From Pyricularia pennisetigena (Eukaryota; Ascomycota; Sordariomycetes; Magnaporthales; Pyriculariaceae), in NCBI RefSeq assembly GCF_004337985.1, contig NC_043742.1, positions 2,280,176-2,344,175 of the forward strand: DNA of 64,000 bases. Reading direction: 5' to 3'. Positions within the stretch are counted from its first letter, which is position 1. Each line of letters starts with the position of its first letter. Positions 10,634-22,864 of the stretch are shown here, one piece after another. The notes beneath the pieces are model-generated. The model did no database searches and was not told the DNA's origin. It was given only the letters and a program-made list of their open reading frames with translations. A program made the translations under genes and the position numbers.

Positions 10634-11298
10634 TGTGAGGAGCTTACGAAATAGAATAACTCAATCTTGAACGCGGGGAGAAGAGGATCACGTATAAGGC
10701 TGATGGAACGTTGAAATGGCAGATAACCGTCTGCTAGCGGGTAACAGAGATAATATATTGTTGTTGCACAATCGATTCGTTGAATCGTTAAATCGATAAA
10801 AATTATGAAGGTGATAAATCTAAGGCTAAATTGTGAATTACGTGTTCGAATCCGTAAATGCAGATCTTCGATCCGGATGTCCGGAATGCGGGGTCACGTC
10901 ACATGATTTGGCCTTATTCATGGGACTGACCTGCCGACCTATTGAGCCTAACGGCCCATTGAGCCTAACGGCCTATTGTGCTTATGCATGCACAGAAAAT
11001 CTGCGACCACAACGGGATTTAAACCCACGCACTTTAACAACGTATATATAATATAGATTATGGTATGTGCATTATACCATTAAGCTAGATTATATACGAC
11101 GTATTTGTTTTATTTTTTGAAACTATGAACAAAGACGTGATATATAAAGCTTTGTGTGTATAATAAACGCGTATACGTTTTATTTGTTATTTATTTATTT
11201 ATTCGATGCAGGGTGACTAATAGGATTAGCCCGTGCTAGCCGTTATTAAATAATGCAGGGTAGCTAATAGAATTAGTCCTGCGCTAGCCATGTTCACA
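10634..11298 (-). mobile_element. Copia-2 solo LTR with 5-bp target duplication
   Basis: This 665-bp sequence runs from TGTGAGGAGCTTACG to ...GCTAGCCATGTTCACA, the reverse complement of the Copia-2 LTR. ATGGG flanks it on both sides (10629-10633 and 11299-11303). No internal element sequence is present, so it is a solo LTR left by recombination between two LTRs. It contains the tRNA-like block and the GGCCGTTAGGCTCAAT tandem repeat seen in the other Copia-2 LTRs. Confidence 0.9.
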
Positions 11299-11352
11299 AT
11301 GGGTAAGAAGCTAATGAATTAATTAGATGCCCTAAAATTTAGTTGGTAAAAA

Positions 11353-14300
11353 CTAAGCTTTTAAGGGTTTAAACCCTATAAGTTTTGAAAAAACTTTGTG
11401 AATTGGAAGCGTTAGGGGTTTTATTAGGCTATTAGCTGGTATTTACTTGGAATCCAGGTATTTTAAAGTCACTAATCCTTTTGTAACTGATTCCCGTACG
11501 TAATAAAGTTTTAATAACGTATATTAAATACTTTAATGGTGCGTAGGGTTATGCGCGTTAATTATAAAGCTTATATTATTTCCAAATATTGCAATAAGGC
11601 CTTTTATAGGTATTCCACTTTCAATAAATAGGCTTTTAATCCACTCTATCTCACGCAGGGCTTCCGTTAAAGCATTGTTTTCGGTTTCTGGAATGCTTAA
11701 AACTATAATATTAACTTTTTATATTGCGACGTTATAAGACCACCAAACAGTGTATGTAAATATCCGTAAATAGATTTTGAGTATTCTTTGGTCCCGGCAA
11801 AATTGCTATTACTAAAACCCAATAATTTGAAGCTTTCAAAACCTTTTATAAAAGAATTGGGTGGTAATTTAGCTTTAAATATTTTATTTCCGTAATAAAT
11901 AAATAAGGATTTAATACCCGTTCAATAGCGTAATAAGTTTTTAGCTGCCGTTAGATGGATTGCAGTGGCTTTTATTAAAAAATATAAAAGCCATTAAGCC
12001 GCAAAACCAATATCCGGGCGCGTTTATAGTATTAAATACATAAGGGTGCCAATAATATGCTGTAATAATTTGATTTCCAACGTATTTACGGGTTTACCCC
12101 TACTATATTTTACCACCCACGGTTATAAGGAAATAATTATAGCCTTGCAATTGATTAATTCGAACGTTGCTAATACTTCCTTTATGTATTAAATATAATG
12201 GAGTTAAAACAGGCGTTTAAGCTTATCCTTTATGACTTAAACGCCTAAAAATAGGTTGCAGGACCCCTGTCTTCTAAGGCGTATACCTTATTAAAACGGG
12301 GTTTCGAATTTTAAATATATTCTAATTTAAAACCTATTAGCAGGTAGTCGTTTATAAAGGTAACGATAAAATATTTGGATTTAACGTTATAAAAGACAAC
12401 GGGATTCAAAATTAACGGCTTAAAACCTTCTTTAGAAAATAGGGTTTTGAGCTTGTTTTACCATTCTCTTGGACCCTGTTTCAAATCGTATAACGCCTTT
12501 TCCAACTGTATAACCTGCAATTCTTTCGGGTTATAACCCTTTTCCACTAAATTCCTAGCGGTGGTAGGGCTATAAAATTTGGCCCATTCGTTAAAACCGT
12601 TTGGAATTTGCAAATACATATTTACGTCGGTAAAATCATTATTTAAAATAGCACCGATAAAATCGATTTGTTCTATTTCCCAATTTTGTGTATTACTTAT
12701 AATTAAAAATATACGCCAGGTAAACAGTATGTTAATGCTAGCAAAAACTTCGATATAATTTAGGCCTTCGACCTGTGAAAAACCTTTAACAACAAACCTA
12801 GCTTTATACTTTATAGCCTTATTATTTTCATCCTTTTTTAATTTAAATACCGGCCGCGTAAAAACGAGTTTACGGCCTGCAGGTATTATAATTTTAGGGA
12901 TAAAACGGAAGGTTTTTGCAATAACGGTTTGGTCAAATTTGAACGATAAAACAATTAACCATTTAACATTTTTAAGCTTATTTACGGCCTGTTGGTAATT
13001 ATTTGGCTCACCGTTTTTAATGGGTTTTTTCTTTATTTTCCTTTTAGTTTAAAAACAAAAATAATGCATGTAATTTATATCCAATAAATCTGGGTTTTCG
13101 AGCTGCGAATTTAACTCCATATTCTATATTTTGAATGCTGAAAACACCGGAACTTCCGTTGTTTTAAGTACTGGAGTAAGTACCGTTACCGTTATAGGGT
13201 TTGTGGGGCGAACAGTAGGCTGTACAAACCTGGCGGCCACTGTATTTTCAGGGGTTAAATGCCTTATAACGGGTGGTAACCGCCCTGTAATGGGTGGTAA
13301 ATACCCTATTTTTTCAGGGTTTTTTAGGGGATAATTATCCGCTGGAACGCTATTAATTTCGTTTTCAAATTCAAAATCAAAATCCCCCTTTAAACTTGTA
13401 TTTTCCCCCTTTAAAATCTGCAGCGTATCCCCTGGAATAACCAAATTTTAAGCGGTTATACCCTTTATAATCGCTACGATAAAGGTCTTATATACCGCCC
13501 GTTTAGCGGGTGCGTAAACCAACATTGTAAAATTTGATAAATGGGTTAAAGATCTCACCGTTTCGGTACGGGGAAGCAATTTATTAAATTTTTGGCGTTT
13601 TTCCAACGGTATAATAACCTGGTATACAATATTAATATCCTGAAAATACCCTAAATTAGGTTTGTACGGTAATCCAGGTTGGAATTCGGAATAAAATTCT
13701 TCGTAAATTGTTAAATCCCTATTATTTACCGTTATACGGTTAATTGAATTAATTGCGGTAAATAGTAAATAATACCATTAATATAATGGTAAACCCGCCG
13801 CTATAATGATAAGCAGAAGCCTATCCAAGATAACCCTAACGGACCGCTCCGTTAATCCGTTTTGGCCGTGGTTATAGGGATTCGAAATGCTAAAAATAAC
13901 ACCTTTATTTGTAAACCAATTTTAAAAGTTTATATTAATTTCGCACCCCCCATCGAAGTAAAAATTTAGGGGGTAACGCCCGTACGTAGCTTTTAAAACC
14001 TTACAAAACTTTGAATAACCACTAAAACCGTAGGTACGGCTTTATTTAATAATAAATTCGACCACCGAAAACGTGATTTTCGGTCCACTAATAACAAAAA
14101 TACGGGTTTTTATTATAAAAATTAGGTTTTAGGGTTATTATAGCACCTTTTATTATATCGGAAATATTAGCAGCTTTCAAGAATGTAACCTTATTTGCAC
14201 GTTTAACAAAAATGGCTTTAACGCAAATAGTATACGTAATTACCCTAATTCCATCGAAATTAGGTAAACCTTTTGTAATTATAGCGGTCTTTTTAATAAT

Positions 14301-15122
14301 AACTACCGTATATGCCCTAAACGCCTGTGCCATAGCAGGGTTTTTTAGGCCTGGATTTGGTTATAATTACCTGTAATTCCGTCTCCTTTAAGGGTTATCC
14401 AGCCGCCCGTAGTACCTTTTAGCCTTAAAAGTAGGTAATTTACAGGGGCCTGCTTTAAATCCGATAATAAAGGAGGTTTTAATAACGGATTTCTTGTATC
14501 GGAAACCCCTTTTTTTGGAAATAGTCTCTTCTATATTAGGTTACATAAAACGGTCACCTAACGGTTTACCGGGCTTACGGGGCCTTATGTCATGTGGATT
14601 TTCAGGGCTTTTACCGCTAAACTTTTGCGTTATAGGTGAATGTACGGCTATTTCCGTATTTTATTCGGGTTTTAGCTTTTCCGTTACCGTATTTTCTTCC
14701 GGTTCCGAATTGGTATAAATTTTATAGTCCCTTTTAGGGTTTATATTATTTAGTTTTACTCCCAACGGGGCTGCGTAACCTTTTGTAACCCCTTGTAAAA
14801 CCATGCTAAAAACGGTGTTATATTTACCTATTACACAAGCGTAACTCGAAATAACGTTATTCCGAATAAGGATATCGCACCTTTTAGCCTTTAAATAAAA
14901 CAAATGTTTAACGGTATTTAGACGTCCCCGCGCTTTGCGATTTTTATCCTATAAAACATTTTTTAGTAATACGCCCCCTATATTGTAGTTTATAAAGCCA
15001 CTTACGATATTTATTCCAAACGAAAGGATATATAGAACATTATTTAACGTAACCTTTCTAAATTCGTTAGCTTTTTGGCCGTAACGGACCTGTATTTTTA
15101 CAATTCCGGTGCCTGCAGGTTT
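11353..15122 (-). pseudogene. Copia-1 pol remnant (protease to RNase H)
   Basis: Read from 15122 downward, the frames give the protease C-terminal part, the GAG-pre-integrase and integrase region (around 14333-14088), a linker with LPPITG/LPPVIR repeats (13444-13124), reverse transcriptase (12780-12240) and RNase H ending at the stop complementary to 11353-11355. Stops are mainly TAA and TAG at positions where other copies have CAA or TGG, plus a few frameshifts. The reverse transcriptase active site reads FIND where most copia elements have YVDD. It is non-functional. Confidence 0.85.
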
Positions 15123-15127
15123 GACAG

Positions 15128-15682
15128 TGTTAATATTATCGTTATTTAGCATGTAATGGGTCCACCTTCATCTGTATATAAACCACAATAAATAGTGCCG
15201 AAGTGGGGCTGTCGGGGTTGTCGGATTTTCCGCTATATTTTATGTATTGCAGGAGTTGCGATTCAAAGTGTTAGCGAATGGGGTTTAGCCTATACCGGGT
15301 TCATATTCACCCTGCACTTAGAAGTTAGCTACCCTATATTAAACTGAAAAATTTCACCAAATTAGCGAATTAATACGATCCCAGAAATGGTTTATATGGA
15401 AATAAGGGTGATTTTTCAACAACGTATACAAAATAATTTTTCTGAAAATCGTGTGCGGCACCGCAGCGCTTTCTGGCAAGCGGACCCCCATTTCGATGTC
15501 GGAAAGTATATAAAAGAAGTAAAACAAAATTTCCCCCACCAATTAATTAAATTTATTAATCCCAAAGTTAGTGAATAACTTAGTGCATTTAAGCTTGTAA
15601 TTAAAGGTTTTATAACGCAACTAACACCACGCCGAATTTAAGCTAATATTTAAACCCCTGTTGGTAACTCATATTAATAACA
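15128..15682 (+). repeat. 5' LTR of the complete Copia-1 copy
   Basis: It runs from TGTTAATATTATCGTTATTTAGC to ...CTCATATTAATAACA, 555 bp. It matches the 3' LTR at 22298-22864 along its whole length with scattered transitions and small indels. The two LTRs differ enough to be seen by eye, so insertion was followed by heavy mutation. Confidence 0.9.
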
Positions 15683-15696
15683 AGTTACAAACCCGG
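15683..15696 (+). other. Probable primer-binding site of Copia-1, degenerate
   Basis: AGTTACAAACCCGG follows the LTR end directly and agrees at 10 of 14 positions with the Copia-2 site GGTTATGAGCCCGG at 58585. The latter is complementary to the anticodon arm of initiator tRNA-Met. A shared half-tRNA primer is inferred from this; the match here is weak because the copy is mutated. Confidence 0.4.
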
Positions 15697-16473
15697 AAAG
15701 GTTTTAGCTTATGCACCAGAATGCATTTTGCATCGCTGGAAACCCTGAAATTCAGGTTTTATTTTGGTTATTGTCGCATTTTTACAGCACGTATATTAAC
15801 GAAGATATTGCTGTTTTTGTGCGAAACTGTTCGTTCTAGGCGCTGATTCAGCATTTAACCCCCTGTATTTATAGTGGGGATCGCTAAAAATTAGCGTTCG
15901 ATTCAAGCCTTTTAAAATACTGCAGCGATCGTTTGCATTGCAAATCCAAAATTTTTAGTGTGGTTTTTGTGGATCGTGCACGCCATTGTAATTGGATTAA
16001 AATTTTAATAGGGTTTACGCTAGCGAATTAGGGCCAAAGACCCCTGTATTCGTTCCCAATAGCCCATAAAATTCTAGTGCGTTGAATAGGGTTTACAATA
16101 GCCCATAAACCCATTAGCGGAATTACGTTAATTGGCTCGTTACACTGCACGATATTTGCACGCTACCCTGTACGATACCCTGCAGATTACCCTGCCCCTA
16201 TTTGACGAATTAAATTCGTTACGTGCGCCTGGATTGGTATAAATACCAGGGCACCCATTAATCGCGGATTTCAGGGGTTCTAACCCTGTATTTTAATGCA
16301 CTTCGACCATTAAAATAGCAATAAACACCATAATTGGCAATTATGAACCTATAACCGTTAGAAGGTAAACGGTATAGCAAACCCTAAAATAGGGTATTTA
16401 TCCTTAGGCGATTAGGTTAATTAATTGTAATTATAAATTAGCGAATTGCAATTATAATTTAAGCTACCTTATA

Positions 16474-19400
16474 ATGAAAAACAGCCGTATGTCGGGCCTT
16501 CCAGGCCCAATTCCAACAGATAAAGGGCCCAAACCGAGCCCAAACGAAGTTTTAACCGCTAAATTACAGGCCCAAAACGTGAAATTAAAAGCGTTAACTA
16601 CGCAAATGGATTAATTTCAAAGGATAATTCAACAGTTAATTACCTTATTAACCCTGAAAAATGGTAATTCCACTAATTCTAATAGTTTCAAGGGGTTTAA
16701 TACGCCTAGTTGGGAAATTAAAACCGTAACCGCACCCTTTAGTCCACCTGGTAACCTCATTTTAGGTGACGGGATTCAAAAGAAACTATCGAAATGGGTA
16801 TTTTCCTTCCCCGAAAATTGTAAATTAGTAGGGGCTAGCAATTACGATTTGTGGAAATAGGCCTCAATAATCAAATTGAGGGCTATAAAAGCAGCGGAAT
16901 TTATTTCCAACCCTAAAATTGGTTAAACCTTACCGGAACACGAGCAATTAATCCTATTATTGCTTATAAAAAATAATTTAACCAAAAAACCTGTAAAATC
17001 TAATATATGGTATTTTAACCCCGTAACGGCTTATAAAACCCTGCAAAACTATTATTCCGTTGCACCCGAAATTAGTCGAATTTCATTATATCGGGAATTC
17101 CACGCTTTAAAGATTTCGAAATTTAAAAAATTAATACCTGAATTTAATAGCCGTTTACCTCACTAGTAGCTAAATCAGCGAATACCAACGTGCAAATTAA
17201 CCCCGTAAACGTACGAAACCAGTATTTACCGGCCCTGGAAGGGATATTCCCTATTTGGACCGAACGCCAACGCAGTACCCAACGGGCCCTGCAGGCAATA
17301 GGCCAAAATTCGGAAAAGTTAAATTTGCAATACCTTATAGCGGACCTTATATCCGAAAATTCGATTTCAGGCTCCATAACGGCTAAGGCCGCTAATTATA
17401 GGTTTAAAGGCAAAAGAAACGGGTAAAAAACGCTAAAAAAGGCGCTAAAAAGGAAAATAATGGGCAGGAAAATACTTTTAAATCACGAAAAAAGAGTAAA
17501 AACTCTAATTCGGATTCTGCTTTTGCAAAAAATACTATATCCTCCAATTCCAGCGAGTTAACAGCTGGAACGTCCATAATTTTTATAAGTTTCGAATTAT
17601 ATACGGGTTCGATTCCAGGTAACGCTAACGAATGCGCAGCGTATAACGCCCTGGAACAGGAGGTTAATTCCATTATTAACCGAATTAAAAAATTACGTTT
17701 GGATTCGGATTTGGAAACCGATACCGGTAAAACGTTAAAACAACAGGCTTTAACAGCTAATTTTAAAGCTAAAACGAAACCTGGACGCGGCGTAAAAAGG
17801 ACCCCTAAACCTTGGAAATAAAGTTACCCTATCCTGTACGATACAGGTAGCACGCACCATATTTTTGCAAATAAGCAATTTTCTACCGATTATACCCCCG
17901 GCTTTACAGTCAAAATCGGTATAGGAGGTGGCCCTGTTAGGCCTGTAAGCACCGAAATTGTGAAAACACAGGTCCGTTACGGCCAAAAAGCTGACGAATT
18001 TAAAAAGGTTACGTTAAATAACGTTTTATATATCCTTTCGTTTGGAATAAATATCGTTAATAAGTTTATACATTATAATACAGGGGGCGTATTACTAAAA
18101 AATACCCTGTACAATAAGGGTCGCAGGGCGTGGGGACGTTAAAATACCGTTAAATATTCGTTTTGTTTAAAGGTTAAAGGGTGCGATATCCTTATTCGAA
18201 ATATACCAAAAATTTCAAATTACGCCTGTATAATAGGTAAATATAGCACCGCTTTTAATAGAACCTTACATGGGGTTATATAGGGCTACGTAACCCCGTT
18301 GGAAATAAAACTAAATAATATAAACCCCGAAAATTACGAGCATTATAAAATTTACACCGATTCGGAACCGGAAAAAAATACGGTAACGGAAAAGCTAAAT
18401 CCCGAACAAAATACGGGAATAACCGTAAATTCACCTGTAACGCAGAAATTTAACGGTAAAAACCCTGAAAATCCACGCAAAATTGGGCCCCGTAAACCCG
18501 GTACACCGTTAGGTGACCCTTTTATATAACCTAATATAAAAGGGATTATTTCCGAAAACAAAGGGGTTTCCCGTTTAAGAAATCCGTTGTTAAAACCTCC
18601 TTTATTATCGGATTTAAAGCAGGCCCCTTTAAATTACCTCTTTTTCAAGCTTAAACGAACTACGGACGGCTGGTTAACCCCTAAAGGAAACGGAATTACA
18701 GGTAATTGTAACGAAATCCAGGCTCAAAAAACCTCGTTATAATACAGGCGTTTGGGGCATATAAGGTTATTTTTGCTACAAAAAACCGCTAAGATTATAA
18801 AAGGTCTACCTAATTTTAACGAAATTAGGGCAATTACCTATATTGCTTGCGTTAAAACCGTTTTTGTTCGGCGAACAAATAAAATCGCGCTCCCTACACC
18901 CCCTAACATTTTCGATTTTATAAAAGGTAATATAATAACCTCTGAACCTAATTTTTATAATAAAAACCCGTATTTTTGTTATTAATAGACCGAAAATCAC
19001 GTTTTCGGTGGTTTATCCCACTAAAAAGTAAAACCGGACCTACGGTTTTAATGGTTATTAAAGGTTTTTTTTAAAGTTTTAAAAGCTACGTACGGGGGCT
19101 ACCCCCTAAACTTTCACTTTAATAGGGGGTACGAGGTTAATATAAACCTTTAAAATTGGTTTACAAATAAAGGTTTTAATTTTAGCATTCGAATCCTTAT
19201 AGCCACGGCCAAGACGGATTAACGGAACGGTCTGTTAGGGTTATTTTGGATAAGTTTCGGTTTACCATTATAGCGGCGGGTTTACCATTATATTTATAAT
19301 ATTATTTATTACCTGCCGTGGTTAATTTAATTAACCGTACAGCCGTAATTAATAGGGATTTAACACCTTACGAGGAATTTTATTCCGAATCCCAACCTGG

Positions 19401-21743
19401 ATTACCGCATAAACCCAATTTAGGGTATTTTCGGGTTATTGGTATTATATGCGAAATTATTATACCGCTGGAAAAACGCCAAAAATTTAATAAATTGCTT
19501 CCCCGCACCGAAACGGTGAAACCTTTAACCCATTTATCAAATTTTACAGGGTTGGTTCACGCACCCGCTAAACGGGCCGTATATAAGACCTTTACCGTAA
19601 AAATTATAAAGGTATAACCGCTAAAAATTTGGTTATCCCAGGGGAAACGCTACTAATCCTAAAGGGCGCAAATACAAATTTAAAAGGGGATTTTAATTTT
19701 AAACCTGAAAACGAAATTAACAGCGTTCCAGCGGATAATTATCCCCTAAAGAGCCCTACAAATATAGGGCATTTACCACCGGTTACAGGGTATTTACCAC
19801 CTGTTACAAGGTAATTACCACCCGTTACAGGGCATTTAAACCCTGAAAATACAGTGCCCGCCAAACCTGTACAACTTACTGTTCGCCCCCCAAAACCTAA
19901 AACGGTAGCGGTACCTAATCCAGTAACTAAAACAGCGGAAATTCCGGTGTTTTCAGCACTTCAAATATAGAATATAAAATTAAATTCGCAGTTCGAAAAC
20001 CCAAATCTACTGGAAATAAATTACGCGCAATATCTTTGTTTTCGAACCAAAAGAAAAATAAAGAAAAAACCCACTAAAAACACTAAACCAAATAATTACT
20101 AATAAACTTTAAATAACCTTGAAAATACTAAATAATCAACTGCTTTAACGTTTGAGTTCGACCAAGTCGTTACTGCAAAAACCTTCCGTTTTATCCCTAA
20201 AGTTAAAACACCTACAAACCGTAAACTCGTCTTTACCAGGCCGGTATTTAGATTAAAAAAGGATAAAAATAATAAACCTATAAAATACAAAACTAGGTTT
20301 GTGATTAAAGGTTTTTTACAGGTCGAAAGCCTAAACTATATCGAAGCTTTTACTAACACTAATATACCACTTACTTGGCGTATATTATTAGCTACAACTA
20401 ATACACAAAATTGGGAAATAAAACAAATCGATTTTATCGGTGCGTTTAAAAATAGTAACCTTACCGACGTAAATATATATTTGCAAATTCCAAACGGTTT
20501 TAACAAATGGGCTAAAATTTGTAACCTTATTACCGTTAAAATTTTAATGGAAATGGGATATAATCCGAAAAAACTGCAGGTTATACAGTTGGAAAAGGCG
20601 TTATACGGTTTGAAACAGGGTCCAAAAAAGTGGCAAAACAAACTTAAAACCCTATTTTTTAAAAAAGGTTTTAAGCCTTTAGCTTTTAATCCCGCTGTTT
20701 TTTATAACGTTAAATCCAAACATTTTATCATTACTTTTGTAAACGATTGCCTGCTAATAGGTCTTAATTTGCAATTCATTCAGGATTTAAAAACCCGTTT
20801 CAATAAGGTATACGCGTTGGAAAACAGGGACCCTGCAACCTTATTTCTAAACGTTTAAATTATAAAGGATATATTTGAACGCCTACTTTGGTTCCGTCAA
20901 AATTAATTTATAAAAGAAATATTAACAACGTTCGGATTAGCTAATTGCAAACCTATATTTATTCCCTTATAACCGGATATGCTAAAATATAGCGGGGGTT
21001 AACCCGTAAATGCGTTAAAAATAAAACTATTACAGCGTATTATCGGTATTTTTATGTATTTAATGCTATTAACACGCCCGGATGTCGGTTTTGCGGTTTA
21101 GTGGTTTTCACGTTTTTAAATAAAAATTATTACAATCCACTTAACGGCAGCTATGAACCTATTACGTTATTTAACGGGTATTAAATCCTTGTTTACTTAT
21201 TACGGAAATAAAGTATTTAAAACCGAATTACCATTTAACTTTTTAATAAAGGGTTTTAAAAGCCTTAAATTACTGGGTTTTAATGATAGCGATTTTACCG
21301 GGGCTAAACAAAATTCAACATTCATTTACGGATATTTATGTACCCTACTTGGGGGCCCCATAATTTGGAAATGCAAAAAAACTAATGTTATAGCTTTAAA
21401 CACTCCAAAAACCGAAACCGATACCTTAACGGAAACCTTGCGTAAAATATAATGGTTTAAAAACCTATTAATAAAAATTGGACTACCTATAAAATGCCCT
21501 CTTACAATACTTGGAAATAATATAGGTTTTATAATTAACGCATATAATTTTACGCACCACCAACGTACTAAATACACGTTATTAAATTTTCATTACGTAC
21601 AGGAATTAATTATAAAAGGATGAATAGCCCTAAAATACCTGGAATCCAAACAAATGCCGGCTCATAATTTAACGAAACCCCTAACGTTTCCAATTTACAA
21701 GGTTTTTTTAAAATTTATAAAATTTATACCCCTAAAAGCTTAG
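16474..21743 (+). pseudogene. Copia-1 gag-pol, broken by RIP-type stops
   Basis: Gag starts at ATG 16474 (MKNSRMSGLPGP) and contains an NYDLW motif near 16841, typical of copia gag proteins. A lysine-rich segment precedes the protease (YDTGSTHHIF, catalytic Asp codon at 17840-17842). The integrase region follows, with RRLGHIRL of the GAG-pre-integrase segment near 18746, then a proline-rich linker (18950-20100). Reverse transcriptase is open as a 185-codon stretch at 20301-20858 (IDFIGAF, YGLKQGPKKWQ, FVNDCLLIG). RNase H (SDFTGAK, then a KTETDTL segment) continues to the stop at 21741-21743. TAA at 16612-16614 and many others replace CAA, and TAG replaces TGG, so no full product can be made. 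Confidence 0.9.
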
Positions 21744-22297
21744 TTTTTACCCATTAAAGTCTAGGGTATTTAACTAATTCGTTATATAATTACCCATTAC
21801 ACTTCCTTCGTTAGCAATTATTGGACTTTTGTTAGCCCAATACCGGCCGTATTACCCGAACTTACCCTGTACAGGTTAATTATTAAACAATGTCTACCGA
21901 CCTTATACCAAAAGTTGAATCAAAATTGAAAAAGCTTGTGTTTTGGGCGATTTACGCATTCGAAATACCTTATATAATATACCTAATTTAAACTATTACC
22001 AACGAACAAACAAATTAGCTACCTGGTTTAATAATTAATTTCCTGGGTCAATATTATGCAAATCGGGGATTAGAATCCGGGGGTTATTATAATAATAGGG
22101 GTTTTTTCCAATTTGGGGGGTCGTCCATTTCGGGGGTTACAGGTTGGTACAAAGGGCTTAATCATCCAGGGGGTTTATATTAGGAATTCGAATCGGGCTG
22201 GGATATAAGAGGGATCTCTTTTTTGGGGGTTTTATTTTTTTATTTTTTATATATTTTTCTTTTCCGACTTTATGTAAATAGTAGCAAAAAAAGGGGG

Positions 22298-22864
22298 TGT
22301 TAATTATATACGTTATTTGGCATACAATAGGTCCACTCTTATTTATATATAAACCACAATAAATAGTGCCGAAATGGGGTTATTGGGGCTGTCGGATTTT
22401 CTATTATATTTTGTATATTGCAGGAGTTGCGATTCAAAATCAGCGAAAAGGGTTTCACCCTATACCGGGTTTAATACCTACCCTACACTTACGAATCAGG
22501 TGCCTTATACCGAGTTGAAATTTTCACCAAATCAGCAAATTAATGCGAACCCAGAAATGGTTTGTATGGAAATGAGGGTGTTTTTTCCACAACGCATACA
22601 AAATAATTTTTCGGAAAATCGTGTGCGGCACCGGAACCCTTTGCGGGGTGCGGACCCCCATTTCGATGTCGGAAAGTATGTAAAGGAGATAAAACAAAGT
22701 TTCCCCCACCAATGAATCAAATTTATTGATCCCAAAATTAGTAAACCACTTTAGTGAGTTTAATGCATTTAAGCCCTGTAATTACAGGCTTTTACAACGC
22801 AACTAGCACTACGCCGCACCTAGGCTAATGCCTAAACCCCTGTTAGCAACCCATATTATTAACA
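22298..22864 (+). repeat. 3' LTR of the complete Copia-1 copy
   Basis: It starts TGTTAATTATATACG directly after the purine tract and ends CCATATTATTAACA. Its 567 bp include the TGTAATTACAGG palindrome and the CCTAGGCTAATGCC motif near the 3' end that recur in every family LTR. Confidence 0.9.

Larger units (their letters stand above)
9782..15122 (-). mobile_element. 5'-truncated Copia-1 copy, minus strand
   Basis: The copy begins with the inner part of its 3' LTR (9782-10134, ending AATTAACA) and the complement of the polypurine tract. It then contains the 3' untranslated region and a pol region read on the minus strand, up to the protease region, where it stops at about 15122 against the LTR of the next copy. 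The gag and 5' LTR are missing. The Copia-2 solo LTR at 10634-11298 is inserted in the 3' untranslated part. Together with 4023-4251 this is one element. Confidence 0.85.
15128..22864 (+). mobile_element. Complete but degenerate Copia-1 retrotransposon
   Basis: This 7.7-kb element is the only Copia-1 copy in the window with both LTRs, a leader, gag-pol, a 3' untranslated region and a polypurine tract (AAAAAAAGGGGG at 22286-22297). No target duplication is visible: the left flank is GACAG and the right flank TATAT. Both flanks are themselves truncated Copia-1 sequence, the left in minus and the right in plus orientation. RIP-type stops interrupt gag-pol throughout. Confidence 0.9.

Noticed and set aside
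10833..11051. 73-codon frame, repeated at 47926-48144 on the other strand, apparently a conserved small protein
   Set aside because: It is antisense to the Copia-2 LTR and partly reads the complement of the tRNA-like B box (RDLNPRT). Its conservation is that of the LTR.
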